From assembly GCF_009495745.1 (NCBI RefSeq), contig NZ_WIDQ01000008.1, forward strand, positions 1 to 64,000: a DNA stretch of 64,000 nt, given 5' to 3'. The notes beneath the pieces are model-generated. The model made no database searches. It worked only from the letters and a program-made list of their open reading frames with translations, and had not been told where the DNA came from. Positions within the stretch are counted from its first letter, which is position 1; every line of letters starts with the position of its first letter. This stretch comes from Niveispirillum sp. SYP-B3756 (GTDB lineage Bacteria; Pseudomonadota; Alphaproteobacteria; Azospirillales; Azospirillaceae). A program made the position numbers and the translations under genes. Shown here in pieces: positions 9,111 through 18,178 of the stretch.

Positions 9111-9755
9111 ATGAATGAAACGCCAATACCCGATCCGGCAGCCGCCCCCGCCCTGATCGTCCGCACCTCCACCGATGCGGATGTGGAAGCGATGCTGGCC
9201 ATCTACAGCCATTACATCCACCGGGGCATCGGCGATTACGAGCCGGAACCGCTGGATGAGGATGATATCAAGCGGCGGCGCAAGAACATGCTGAACAAGC
9301 GGCTGCCCCATGTGGCGGCCGAGCGGGATGGCGTGCTGGTCGGCTATGCCTATGCCGTGCCGTTCCGCAAGCGCCCGGCCTATCGCTATGCGGTGAAACA
9401 TTCGATCTATGTGCATCCCGACCATCTGTCGGCGGGCGTCGGCCGGCGGCTGATGCAGTTCCTGATTGATGCCTGCGCGGCGGCGGGATACCGGCAGATG
9501 ATCGGCTATATCGATGCCGCCAATGAACGGTCGCTGCGGCTGCATGAGAGCTTCGGCTTTGCCCGCGCCGGCTATCTGCCCGCCATCGGCTATAAATTCG
9601 GCCGCTGGACGGATTCGGTGCTGGTGATCCGGCCGCTGGGCGAGGGCAGCAGCACCCCGCCCCCGCCCTTGCCGAAAAAGACCAAGGTGAAACCCCCGGC
9701 CACAGAGGCGGGCGGCATCACCCCGCAAGATGGTGTTGCACCGGTGGGTAAATAA
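9111..9755 (+). CDS. GNAT N-acetyltransferase, phosphinothricin-acetyltransferase-like
   Basis: 214 residues. The GNAT core spans about 14-180: AIYSHYIHRGIGDYE near the start, the acetyl-CoA loop HPDHLSAGVGRRLMQ near 100-115, and IGYIDAANERSLRLHESFGF, the typical motif B of the Pat/Bar-like subgroup. The last 35 residues are Pro/Lys-rich and look disordered. The substrate is not evident; relatives acetylate amino acid analogues. It lies 60 bases after the decarboxylase hairpin, so it may have its own promoter. Confidence 0.85.
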   Translation: MNETPIPDPAAAPALIVRTSTDADVEAMLAIYSHYIHRGIGDYEPEPLDEDDIKRRRKNMLNKRLPHVAAERDGVLVGYAYAVPFRKRPAYRYAVKHSIYVHPDHLSAGVGRRLMQFLIDACAAAGYRQMIGYIDAANERSLRLHESFGFARAGYLPAIGYKFGRWTDSVLVIRPLGEGSSTPPPPLPKKTKVKPPATEAGGITPQDGVAPVGK

Positions 9756-9760
9756 AGCGT

Positions 9761-9782
9761 GTGGGGGGCCGTGCCCCCCAAA
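9761..9782. terminator. Hairpin between convergent genes
   Basis: GGGGGGC and GCCCCCC form a stem between the GNAT stop and the convergent gene at 9783, with short A/T flanks. Confidence 0.5.
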
Positions 9783-10400
9783 TCAGCCGGCTGCCAACCG
9801 GTCCCTCAAGGTCTGAGAAAACTGGATGAAGGCATTGTTTGAAGCCCTCAACTGACGGGTGAAACGGGGTTCCAGGTCCGGCGCGGTCTTGGCGAACAGG
9901 GCCGGTATCTCATCCCGCGGGCGCTGTTTGCCATCCTCGCCGACGACCAGCTGATTAAGCAAGGCAAAAGCCTGTCTGTTATCCTCCCGCGTCCAGCCGG
10001 TGGCGCGGGATGCCTGGCTGGCCTGGACCATGGCGGCGGCAGTGTGCAGTTCGGTCAGGCCCGATTTTCCCGCAGAAATCGGCCAGGCGGCGGCTTCCGA
10101 TACCTGGATCAACGCCTTCAGCAGGTCATCTTCAGCGGTCTGCAACAGCTGGGTCTGCTGCCGGGCCTGCTGCCATTCCGCCGGGGTGGGAACATCGCCT
10201 TGGCTGTCGCGCCGATGCAGGGCCAGCAATTCCGCCATCAGCGGGGCGACCGCATCCGGCCAGGGGGCCGTGCTTTCCAGCATCCAGACGGCCAGCGCCT
10301 GGGCAAAGCCGATATCCAGGTCTGGTCCCTGTTCCGGCAGGGGAAAGTGCAGCGCCGTCGACAGCGCCAACACGGCGGGGTGAATGATCCGTTCGCTCAT
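9783..10400 (-). CDS. Unknown protein co-translated with thioredoxin
   Basis: 205 residues starting MSERIIHPAVLAL at 10400. I do not recognise the family. It is Ala/Gln-rich and predicted largely helical by eye, with no signal peptide and no Cys, so it is probably a soluble cytoplasmic protein. Its start overlaps the thioredoxin stop by four bases (TCAT on the plus strand, ATGA on the minus), so translation is likely coupled. This context suggests a partner or client of the thioredoxin, which is inference only. Confidence 0.75.
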   Translation of the reverse strand: MSERIIHPAVLALSTALHFPLPEQGPDLDIGFAQALAVWMLESTAPWPDAVAPLMAELLALHRRDSQGDVPTPAEWQQARQQTQLLQTAEDDLLKALIQVSEAAAWPISAGKSGLTELHTAAAMVQASQASRATGWTREDNRQAFALLNQLVVGEDGKQRPRDEIPALFAKTAPDLEPRFTRQLRASNNAFIQFSQTLRDRLAAG

Positions 10401-10738
10401 GCCTGGGGCTCCTGGCAGGCTTCGTCCATCATGGCGGCCAGTTTGGTGCGGGTCAGCACGCCAACATGGCGCAGCTTGTCCTGCCCGCCACGGCGCAGCA
10501 CCAGCGTGGGCACGGTGCGCACACCGAACTTTTCCGCCAGACCCGGGGCCTGTTCGATATCGATGCGGGCAAAGGCGACGCTGGGGGTGTAGACATCGGC
10601 GATATCCTCCAGCGTCGGCGCCATGGCCTTGCAGGGGCCGCACCAGATGGCACTGAAAATCAGCAACAGCGGCGCGTCACCGGTTTGGGCTTCGAGTGCG
10701 GCGAAATCATCATCGCCGATGGTCTTTATGGTGCTCAT
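10397..10738 (-). CDS. Thioredoxin-family protein
   Basis: 113 residues. The active site SAIWCGPCKAMAP is at about 30-42 and the cis-Pro loop is RTVPTLVLRRGG near 75-86, so the complete thioredoxin fold is present. There is no signal peptide, so a cytoplasmic disulfide reductase is expected. It is 82 bases downstream of tldD and overlaps the next gene by four bases. Start chosen at MSTIKTIGD (10738); the open frame extends upstream but without similarity. Confidence 0.92.
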   Translation of the reverse strand: MSTIKTIGDDDFAALEAQTGDAPLLLIFSAIWCGPCKAMAPTLEDIADVYTPSVAFARIDIEQAPGLAEKFGVRTVPTLVLRRGGQDKLRHVGVLTRTKLAAMMDEACQEPQA

Positions 10739-10820
10739 GGCGGTCCGTTCTTGGCGGTGTTGTGTGATGGATTGCGGCGACGTTTTTGCGCCGTTGATGG
10801 GGTAACAGGCGGGGAGGCGG

Positions 10821-12287
10821 TCAGCCCCCCCGACCGCCAACCAGCATGGAGTCGATGCGAATGGTGGGCTGGCCAACGCCGACATCCACGGATTGCCCCT
10901 GCTTGCCGCAAAGCGCGATGCCATTATCCAGCGCCAGATCGTTGCCGATCATGGAAATCTGTTTCAGCGCCTCATGCCCGACGCCGATCAGGGTGGCCCC
11001 TTCCAGTGGGGCGGTCAGCTTGCCATCCTCGATCAGCCAGGCCTCGGTGGTGGAGAAATTGAACCGTCCGCTGACAATATCAACCTGCCCGCCGCCGAAG
11101 CCGGGAGCATAGATGCCATTGCGCACGGAGGCGAGGATTTCCGCCGGGTCATGCTGGCCGGCCGCCAGGAAAGTGTTGGTCATGCGCGGCATCGGCAGAT
11201 GGGCATAGGATTGCCGGCGGCCATTGCCGGTGGGCTTGTCATTCATCAGCCCGGCATTCAGCCGGTCCTGCATCAGGCCGGTCAGAATACCATCTTCGAT
11301 CAGCAATGTGCGTTCGCCGGGCACCCCCTCATCATCGATACCCAGGGAGCCGAGCTTGCCGGGAAGGCTGCCATCATCGATGACGGTCACACCGGGGGCG
11401 GCGATCCGTTCCCCCATGCGCCCGTCAAAGACCGACAGGCGCTTGCGGTGATGATCGCCTTCCAGCCCGTGGCCGACCGCTTCATGGAACAGCACGCCGG
11501 CATAGCCCGGCGCCAACACCACCGGCATCACCCCGGCGGGGGCCGGCCGCGCCTCCAGATTGGTCAGCGCCATCTGCACCGCCTTGCGCACCGTCTCATC
11601 CACCCGTGCCGGCGTCAGGTCTGCCAGCGCGTGACGGCCGCCCATGCCGGCACTGCCGCGTGCACGGCGTCCATTGGCCAGCGCCACCACCTCCACCATC
11701 ATCTGCACGGTCGGGCGCACATCGGCCGCCAGCCGGCCGGCAATGTCGGCAACCAGGATCACCTGATCGGTCGCCCGGATAAAGGCATCCACGCGGATGA
11801 CGCGCGGGTCGGCCCCGCGCCCCACCTGATCAACCCGGTCCAGCAGGGAGATCCAGTCTGCCGCATCACCTTCTTTGACCACATAGTCGGGCGGATAGAC
11901 GGTATGGTGCGGCGGCGTGGTGGTCAGCGGCACGATGCTGCTGCCGCAACTGCTGCGGCGCAGGCCGCTGACCGTGGTGGCCAGATCGGCCAGCGCGCCT
12001 GGATGCATATCGGCCGAATGGGCAAAGGCGACGTCGGCCCCGCTGGCCGCCCGCGCGCCCACGCCCTGGTCGATGCGGAACGAGCCGGCGGCAACCTTGC
12101 CATCTTCCATCCGCCAGGTACGGGAATGGACGGATTCCAGGAACAGATCGGCCAGATCAATGCCCGGCCCCTGCAGCGCACCCAACGTGCGGGCAATATC
12201 CGTCAGGTCGATATCATGGGGCGCCAACAGCCGCTGCTCGGCGCATTGCAGGCTGTGCCCCTGGGCCGGCGTGTCCATGGCGGTCAT
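10821..12287 (-). CDS. tldD: Metalloprotease TldD
   Basis: 488 residues. The zinc-binding motif HEAVGHGLEGD is at 268-278 and the C-terminal half contains PTGNGRRQSYAHLPMPRMTN and FGGGQVDIVSG, all hallmarks of TldD. TldD forms a heterodimer with TldE/PmbA and degrades unfolded peptides; in E. coli the pair trims microcin B17 and CcdA. The start ATG overlaps the tldE stop by four bases, so the two subunits are co-translated. The alternative start at residue 4 (MDTPAQ) is possible. It follows an SbmA/YddA-type transporter and a TonB receptor in the same run. Confidence 0.95.
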   Translation of the reverse strand: MTAMDTPAQGHSLQCAEQRLLAPHDIDLTDIARTLGALQGPGIDLADLFLESVHSRTWRMEDGKVAAGSFRIDQGVGARAASGADVAFAHSADMHPGALADLATTVSGLRRSSCGSSIVPLTTTPPHHTVYPPDYVVKEGDAADWISLLDRVDQVGRGADPRVIRVDAFIRATDQVILVADIAGRLAADVRPTVQMMVEVVALANGRRARGSAGMGGRHALADLTPARVDETVRKAVQMALTNLEARPAPAGVMPVVLAPGYAGVLFHEAVGHGLEGDHHRKRLSVFDGRMGERIAAPGVTVIDDGSLPGKLGSLGIDDEGVPGERTLLIEDGILTGLMQDRLNAGLMNDKPTGNGRRQSYAHLPMPRMTNTFLAAGQHDPAEILASVRNGIYAPGFGGGQVDIVSGRFNFSTTEAWLIEDGKLTAPLEGATLIGVGHEALKQISMIGNDLALDNGIALCGKQGQSVDVGVGQPTIRIDSMLVGGRGG

Positions 12288-13636
12288 GGCGCCCCTCCGA
12301 TTTGCAGATCATGGATCAGGATGGAACCGGTCTGGAACGCACCCTGGCGATAAAGATCGCTGCCGATGGTGACGATGCCGCCGATCATGTCGCGCAGATT
12401 GCCGCCGACCGTGATACCGGAGACCGGGAAGGTCGGCACCCCGTCTTCCACCCAGAAGCCGCCGGCAGCACGGGTCCAGTTGCCGGTCACCGGATCGGTG
12501 GCACCGCCATTGAACTGCGTGACCAGCAGGCCCCGGCCCATGCGGGCGCAGAGCGCGGCACGATCCCCAGCCGGCGCGCGGCTGATGAAGCGCAGGTTCC
12601 ACGGCCCATCCGCATTACCGGTGGAGCGCATGGAAAGCCGACGCGCCGCCCGGCTGTCCAGGAAATAGCCCCGCACCACGCCGGCTTCGATCACGGCCCG
12701 CTGCTGCCCCGCCACCCCTTCGCGGTCATAGGCGCCGCTGGCCAGCCCGAAGGGCAGGAACGGATCTTCCAGCAGATCAATATGGTCCGGCGCAATCTGT
12801 GTTCCCAGGGAATCCTGGAACAGGCTGGTACGACGGAACTGCGCCACCCCGCCCAGCGCCCCCACCACATCGCCCAGCAGGGCAGACGCAATGCGCGCAT
12901 CAAACAGGATGGAGGCGCGCTGCGTGGCCAAGCTACGGGCCCCCAATTGCGCCACGGCGCGTTCCACCGCCTTTTGGGCCACCATCTCCACACTATCCAG
13001 CGACTGGAAGCGCCGTTCCGTGGATTGGGCGACATCAATGGCAGACTGGCCATCCTTCTCCGCCTTCACCATGGCCCACAGCCCATGGTTGGAGAAGCTG
13101 AAGGAGCGGCAGAAGCCGGCCGAGGTGGCCAGGGCCACACGTCCATCGCTGGATGCCACGCCCGCTTCGGCCACCCGCGTGGCGATACCGGGCAGGATGG
13201 CGCAACCACATGCCGCCGCATCCATCTCAAAGGCCAGCGCCGACAATTCCGCCACCGACAGGCCCGAGGGGGAGGCCAGTTCCGGCAAAGGCGTATCATG
13301 GGCCAACGTCGCCGGATCGGCCAGGCCGGCATCGGGATCGACGGCGACACGCCCGGATGTGGCCACCGCCTCAGCCGCCGCCCGCCGGATCGCCGTCTCT
13401 TCCAGGGAGGAGGTGCTGGCGGTCCCCATGCGGCCCTGCTGATAGACCGTCACCACCACGGACTGTGTCAGGTCGCGCAGGGCCTTGTCTGCGGTTCCCT
13501 GAGCCACGGTGAAGCGCATCCCGCCGCCGATCCTGGCGGTGGCGCTGACCGCCACATCGCCCAGGGCCAGCGCCTGATCGACCGCCAGCGACGCCAGCGC
13601 CCGCAATCGTTCCTCGTTCAGTCGCAGATTGATCAT
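12284..13636 (-). CDS. pmbA: Metalloprotease subunit TldE/PmbA
   Basis: 450 residues, MINLRLNEERLRALASL at the start. The family C-terminus GGFWVEDGVPTFPVSGITVGG is clear. As expected for the TldE subunit, it has no HExxxH motif. It pairs with TldD encoded directly downstream (four-base overlap), and its own start overlaps the stop of the upstream ABC transporter by four bases. The three genes are therefore almost certainly one translational unit. Confidence 0.94.
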   Translation of the reverse strand: MINLRLNEERLRALASLAVDQALALGDVAVSATARIGGGMRFTVAQGTADKALRDLTQSVVVTVYQQGRMGTASTSSLEETAIRRAAAEAVATSGRVAVDPDAGLADPATLAHDTPLPELASPSGLSVAELSALAFEMDAAACGCAILPGIATRVAEAGVASSDGRVALATSAGFCRSFSFSNHGLWAMVKAEKDGQSAIDVAQSTERRFQSLDSVEMVAQKAVERAVAQLGARSLATQRASILFDARIASALLGDVVGALGGVAQFRRTSLFQDSLGTQIAPDHIDLLEDPFLPFGLASGAYDREGVAGQQRAVIEAGVVRGYFLDSRAARRLSMRSTGNADGPWNLRFISRAPAGDRAALCARMGRGLLVTQFNGGATDPVTGNWTRAAGGFWVEDGVPTFPVSGITVGGNLRDMIGGIVTIGSDLYRQGAFQTGSILIHDLQIGGAP

Positions 13637-15423
13637 GCGTTGTTTCCCGGCAAAGCGGCGGCCGTTGCCACACCATCGGCGATGGTCAGGCAGCGATCGT
13701 GATGGGCCAGCAACCGTTCATCGTGAACGATGCTGATCAGGGTGGAATGGGGCAGGTCGCTGCGCAGGCATTCATAGAAATGCCGGGCATTGTCCGGATC
13801 CAGGGCGCTGGTCGCCTCATCCAGCACCAGCACCGACGGGCGGTGCAGCAGGATGCGGGCCAGCGCGATACGCTGTTGTTCACCGGGCGACAATTCTTCC
13901 TGCAGGAAGCTTGTCACATGCAGTCTTTCCGCCAGATTGCCCAGCCGCACCCGCTCCAGCAACTGGATGATCTCGGCATCGGTATGGGTTTCCGGCAGGT
14001 CGGGGAAGCAGAGGGCCGCCTTCAGCGTGCCCAGCGGCAGGTACAGACGCTGTGGCACGAACATGGCGACCGTATCCGGCGCCATGGTGACGGCACCCTT
14101 GCCATCCGGCCACAGGCCGGCAATGGCCCGCAGCAGGGTGGATTTGCCGGCCCCCGACGGGCCGCAGACGGCCCAACGTTCGCCCACCCCGACCTGCCAA
14201 TCGCCGACATGCAGCAAAGGCGCACCATGGGGCAGGAACAGGGCCAGATCATGGGTGGCAACCACCTGACCGGGTGCCAGCGCGCCGGCCCCGATGCTGA
14301 TGCCGCGCGGCCGTTCATAATCGATGGCGTCGTCCAGCCCCTTCAGACGGTTCAGGCAGGCCAGCTGCTGCCCGATACCGGGATAGGCCTGGACGAAATA
14401 GGAGAGTTGGTTGACCAGCTGGCTGAACGCATCCCGCCCGCCCATCACCTGACCAAAGCTGATCGCCCCGGCGAAATAAGACGGCACCATCAGGAACAGA
14501 GGCAGGATGGTGCCGATCCGTTCGTAAACGCTCTGCGTGGCACTCAGCCCCAGGGTGGTGATGATGATGGAGCGATAGTTGCGCCGAATCTCGGCAAAGG
14601 AATCCTTCAGGGCCTGGCGTTCCAGCCCCACCGCACCGGCCAGACCGATCTGTGGCGCGTTGCGGCGGACATGGATCAGGTTGGCGCGGAAATCGGCTTC
14701 CCGGTGCTGCTGGCGCATGGTCGCCTGGATATAGGGCTGCCCGACCTTGACGATCAGGAAGCTGCCGGCCAGGGCGTAAATGCAGGCGTACCAGACGGTG
14801 CTGCCGGGAATATGGATGGCCATACCCAGCAGATCGATGCGGATCGGCTCGGCCGTTTCCAGCAGCACCATGGCAAAGGTGATGGCGGTAACCGTCGTGC
14901 CGATGAAGCTCAGCATCAAGGACAACATGCCCAAGCTGGCATTGGTGACGGATTCCACATCCACCGCAATACGCTGATCGGGATTGTCGATCAGCCGCAA
15001 CCGTTCAATTTCCGCGAACCGGTTATGCGCCATCCAGCGGTCGATATACTGCTCCGTGATGAAGCTGCGCCAGCGGATGGTCAACAGCTTGTCCAGCAGA
15101 CCATTGGCCAGGATGGCACCAACCTGCATCAGCATGATGCCCAGGAAGACGAACAGCAGAATGCCGAATTTCTCCACGTCGCGCTGTTCCACGCTGTCGA
15201 AGAAATCCCGTTGCCACCGGTTGCCGGCCAGGAAGATATAGGCAGTGCCAAACTGGAAACCGATCTGGAGTATCAGGTTCGCCCAGGCGAATTTCCAGTC
15301 TTTGGAGGTCCAATAGGCTTTGAACAGGCCGAATGCATGGCGCCAGCGTTCCCCGGCCGGCGGCGGGGGGGCGAGGCCCGTCTCTCGACGGACCTCCCCT
15401 GTCTGCGTTGGTTGAGGGTGCAC
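13633..15423 (-). CDS. SbmA/YddA-type ABC transporter (fused permease and ATPase)
   Basis: 596 residues. The N-terminal half has an ABC_membrane_2-type transmembrane domain (about 30-340). The ATPase half has Walker A CGPSGAGKST near 425, signature LSPGEQQRIALARIL and Walker B SVLVLDEATSALD. This architecture is the BacA/YddA group annotated for vitamin B12, bleomycin or antimicrobial-peptide transport. Its stop overlaps tldE, and a TonB receptor lies 28 bases upstream, so uptake of a peptide or metallophore is a reasonable inference. Export cannot be excluded. Confidence 0.88.
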   Translation of the reverse strand: MHPQPTQTGEVRRETGLAPPPPAGERWRHAFGLFKAYWTSKDWKFAWANLILQIGFQFGTAYIFLAGNRWQRDFFDSVEQRDVEKFGILLFVFLGIMLMQVGAILANGLLDKLLTIRWRSFITEQYIDRWMAHNRFAEIERLRLIDNPDQRIAVDVESVTNASLGMLSLMLSFIGTTVTAITFAMVLLETAEPIRIDLLGMAIHIPGSTVWYACIYALAGSFLIVKVGQPYIQATMRQQHREADFRANLIHVRRNAPQIGLAGAVGLERQALKDSFAEIRRNYRSIIITTLGLSATQSVYERIGTILPLFLMVPSYFAGAISFGQVMGGRDAFSQLVNQLSYFVQAYPGIGQQLACLNRLKGLDDAIDYERPRGISIGAGALAPGQVVATHDLALFLPHGAPLLHVGDWQVGVGERWAVCGPSGAGKSTLLRAIAGLWPDGKGAVTMAPDTVAMFVPQRLYLPLGTLKAALCFPDLPETHTDAEIIQLLERVRLGNLAERLHVTSFLQEELSPGEQQRIALARILLHRPSVLVLDEATSALDPDNARHFYECLRSDLPHSTLISIVHDERLLAHHDRCLTIADGVATAAALPGNNA

Positions 15424-15451
15424 GGGCTGATCCGATCACAGGCTCACGGGC

Positions 15452-17761
15452 TTACAGGAAACGATAACCGACGCTCAACCGCCAGTAGCGCGGTTCCCCC
15501 AGCGGCACATAGCTGGTGCTGACCGTGGGACCATAGTTCCGCCGATTGAACAGATTGCGGACACCCAGATTGACGTCGATATCGCCATAGGTCAGGAAGG
15601 CGTTGACATCGACCTGCACAGAGGATGGGACGCGGTTCAGATTGCGCCGATCCATCGCGGCACCGGATCGGCCATAGATACCCGCCCCCAGACCCGCCTT
15701 CATCTCATCCGTGATGGAATGACGGTAAGAGGAATAGAGGCTGTAGACATTCATCGGTTGCGCGACGACGGTGTTCCCGAAGCTCGACGGCGTCAGATAG
15801 CTGTATTCCGTGTGCGTGAAGGTGGCGACGACCGACAGTCCGGGCAGCGGCTCCCCGGTGACATTGAAGTCATAGCCCTCGCCCAACTGCCCGGGACCGG
15901 AAATCTGAAAGCGCGGAGCGGTCGGGTCGTTCATCAGCATGTTGCTCTGCCGCAGACGGAACCAGGACGCGTTGACCAGCATCTTGTCATCGAAGAGATC
16001 GAGCTTCAGACCAACTTCTGAATTGCGCGTTCTGGTATCCGGCAGGGGTTCCCCCCGGCGGTTGGTGGCAAAAGTTGCCTGATAACCAAAGGCCAGGGTA
16101 CCGAAGGCGGAGATATGATCGTTGATGTTATAAACAGCGCCGAAATTGGGGACTGTCGCCACGCCTTCATTCTTCAGGCTGGATTTATTGTAATAGATGA
16201 AGGAGGAGGTGTTGGTCTTGTTACGCCGCACCCCGGCCAGCAGGCTGAGATCCCAGGCGCTGACCAGATATTGACCGTAAACGCCACGCTGGGTGCTATC
16301 CAGGTCAAAGCTGGGCTTGTAGGTGTTGTTCAAAGCCGCCAGGGTGGGCTTCTTGGTCAGGAAATTATACGGCGCCATCCCACCGCTCACCGGTTCGCCT
16401 GCCGACACATCGCTGGCGAAGTAATTGAAACCGGCAAGAAACTTATGTTCGACCGGCCCGGTGGTGAAATGCGTCCGGACGAAGCTGTCCACCGTGTTGC
16501 TGTTGGCATGTTGCTGGACCCCGCCGCTGGACACCAGCAACGTGCCATCACCCGACAGCACGGCGAAGGGCGAATATTGGGAGAGCTGGAGATCCGCCTC
16601 CTGATGCTGACCCTTGACGACCAGGGTCGCCCAGCTGGTGAGTTCCTGGGTCACGTCAAGATCGACCTGCTTGGTCTTGATCTCGATCCCCTGATCCTTG
16701 CCCCCGACCAGGGGCTTTGAATAATCGACCGCGAAGGGCTGCTTCGTCGTCGGGCTCAGGGCGGCATAGGGAACGACGCCAGCGATCTGCTTGCTGAGCG
16801 TGGCACTCACCAGCGCGTCGGTGCCCAGGCTCTTGTAGCGCAGGGAGGGCGCCAGCAGATATTCCTCGTTGCCACGGTAACCGCCGAAATTGCGATCGGC
16901 CTTGCCGGCCGTACCGATGACACGGGCGGAGATGGTTTGCTCTTCATTCAGCGCGCCATTGGCATCGACGGTACCCTTGGCCAGCCCCCAGCGGTCGGTT
17001 TCAGCGCTGCCATAAATGCGCGCTTCCGCACTGGGCTTCTTGGTCACCAGATTGACGGTACCGCCCATGCTGTTGCCACCCAGCAGGATGGCATCGGGCC
17101 CCTTCAGCACTTCCAGCCGTTCAATATTGGCGATGGGCTGGGTGGCGCCGACCGCAAAGGTGCTGCTGCCCGGCGTCGACATCCCGTTGACGGCACCGTT
17201 GGAGGCGTAGCCGCGCACGGAATAGCTGACGCCGCCCTGCACCGTCGCATTATTGACCACAACACCGCCGGCACTGCGCAGCGCATCCGTCAGGGTCTGG
17301 CTCTGCTGTTCGGCCATCAGGCGGGAGGAAATCACCTGATTGTTGCGCGCCTGCTCCCGCAGGGATTGTCCCATGCGCGAAGAGGTGGAGGTGGAGCGGA
17401 CCAGAATGCTGGTCTCCGCTTCGTCACGCCGCGCCAGCACGATGATGCCGTTGACGATCACCAGCGAACCGTCATTGCCCGGCATGGTCAGCAGCGTTGT
17501 ATCCTTTGTCGCCCGGTCAATGGCCTCTTCGGCCGTGCGGGCCCCGGTAACCGGCAGCGAGGTCAGGCCACGCACGGCATCCGGGTCTATCTCGATCTTG
17601 GTGCCGGACTGGGCCGCGATCTGGCGCAGCGCCTCGCCCATATCCATGGCCGGCACGCTGATGGTGCGCTCCTGCGCCATCACCATCTGCGGCGCCAAAA
17701 CCATCGGGACAGCCAGCATCGTGGCCGTGCTCAGGAGAAAGGATGTGATTTTGTTGGACAC
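15452..17761 (-). CDS. TonB-dependent receptor with N-terminal STN domain
   Basis: 769 residues. A signal peptide ends near MVMAQ (about 30). A secretin/TonB short N-terminal domain follows (about 32-85, MDMGEALRQIAAQSGTKI), then the plug (NNATVQGGVSYSVRGY, IERLEVLKGPDAILLGGNSMGGTVN) and a beta-barrel ending SVGYRFL, the normal aromatic C-terminus region. Siderophore-type receptors of this size take up iron chelates; STN domains usually signal to a FecR/FecI pair, but no such genes are adjacent. It begins the run TonB receptor, ABC transporter, tldE, tldD. Confidence 0.92.
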   Translation of the reverse strand: MSNKITSFLLSTATMLAVPMVLAPQMVMAQERTISVPAMDMGEALRQIAAQSGTKIEIDPDAVRGLTSLPVTGARTAEEAIDRATKDTTLLTMPGNDGSLVIVNGIIVLARRDEAETSILVRSTSTSSRMGQSLREQARNNQVISSRLMAEQQSQTLTDALRSAGGVVVNNATVQGGVSYSVRGYASNGAVNGMSTPGSSTFAVGATQPIANIERLEVLKGPDAILLGGNSMGGTVNLVTKKPSAEARIYGSAETDRWGLAKGTVDANGALNEEQTISARVIGTAGKADRNFGGYRGNEEYLLAPSLRYKSLGTDALVSATLSKQIAGVVPYAALSPTTKQPFAVDYSKPLVGGKDQGIEIKTKQVDLDVTQELTSWATLVVKGQHQEADLQLSQYSPFAVLSGDGTLLVSSGGVQQHANSNTVDSFVRTHFTTGPVEHKFLAGFNYFASDVSAGEPVSGGMAPYNFLTKKPTLAALNNTYKPSFDLDSTQRGVYGQYLVSAWDLSLLAGVRRNKTNTSSFIYYNKSSLKNEGVATVPNFGAVYNINDHISAFGTLAFGYQATFATNRRGEPLPDTRTRNSEVGLKLDLFDDKMLVNASWFRLRQSNMLMNDPTAPRFQISGPGQLGEGYDFNVTGEPLPGLSVVATFTHTEYSYLTPSSFGNTVVAQPMNVYSLYSSYRHSITDEMKAGLGAGIYGRSGAAMDRRNLNRVPSSVQVDVNAFLTYGDIDVNLGVRNLFNRRNYGPTVSTSYVPLGEPRYWRLSVGYRFL

Positions 17762-18178
17762 GCAAAGCCCCCTTTGCAGAACAATTGTTGTCGCCTACGC
17801 CCGTTCATTATTATTGCTCCACCAAAATGATGGAGGTTTGGTTTATTTGACTGTGGATTTTTGACGTCCAAGCCCGTTCTCTCCCCCTACGGCAGATGAG
17901 GGAAAGTTTTTGGTAACCCTGTTTCCGGATATTTATTCACGCGTGAATGCACGCATGGCGTGAATACCGGTTGTTTATCTACGCGTTATTTTGGGTGAAG
18001 CCGGATCATCGTCCATTTTACCGCCAGCGGCGGTGATGATTACGTCACCCATCTGCCAGTATGCTGGGGTGCACTCAGGATCAATGCAAATCAATAATAA
18101 TTAATATGTCATCAATTTGATTTATGGCCTTCTGACGGGGAGACCACACTGGTCGGGGTCGCTGGGACCGGGCCCCCT
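17762..18178. promoter_or_regulatory. 417-base intergenic region between LysR and TonB receptor genes
   Basis: Upstream region of the TonB receptor. It is AT-richer than its surroundings and has no convincing small gene. The palindromic site at 17935-17966 is the only clear structure. Confidence 0.5.
17935..17966. promoter_or_regulatory. Candidate operator: palindrome plus third half-site
   Basis: ATTCACGCGTGAAT (17935-17948) is a perfect 14-bp palindrome, and a further half-site GCGTGAATA lies at 17958-17966. Three copies of the GTGAAT half-site within 32 bases, upstream of the TonB receptor, suggest a regulator binding site. The regulator is not identified. Confidence 0.5.

Noticed and set aside
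13633-15423. Frameshift or gene fusion between permease and ATPase
   Set aside because: A fused membrane and ATPase domain is the normal architecture of the SbmA/YddA-type ABC family.
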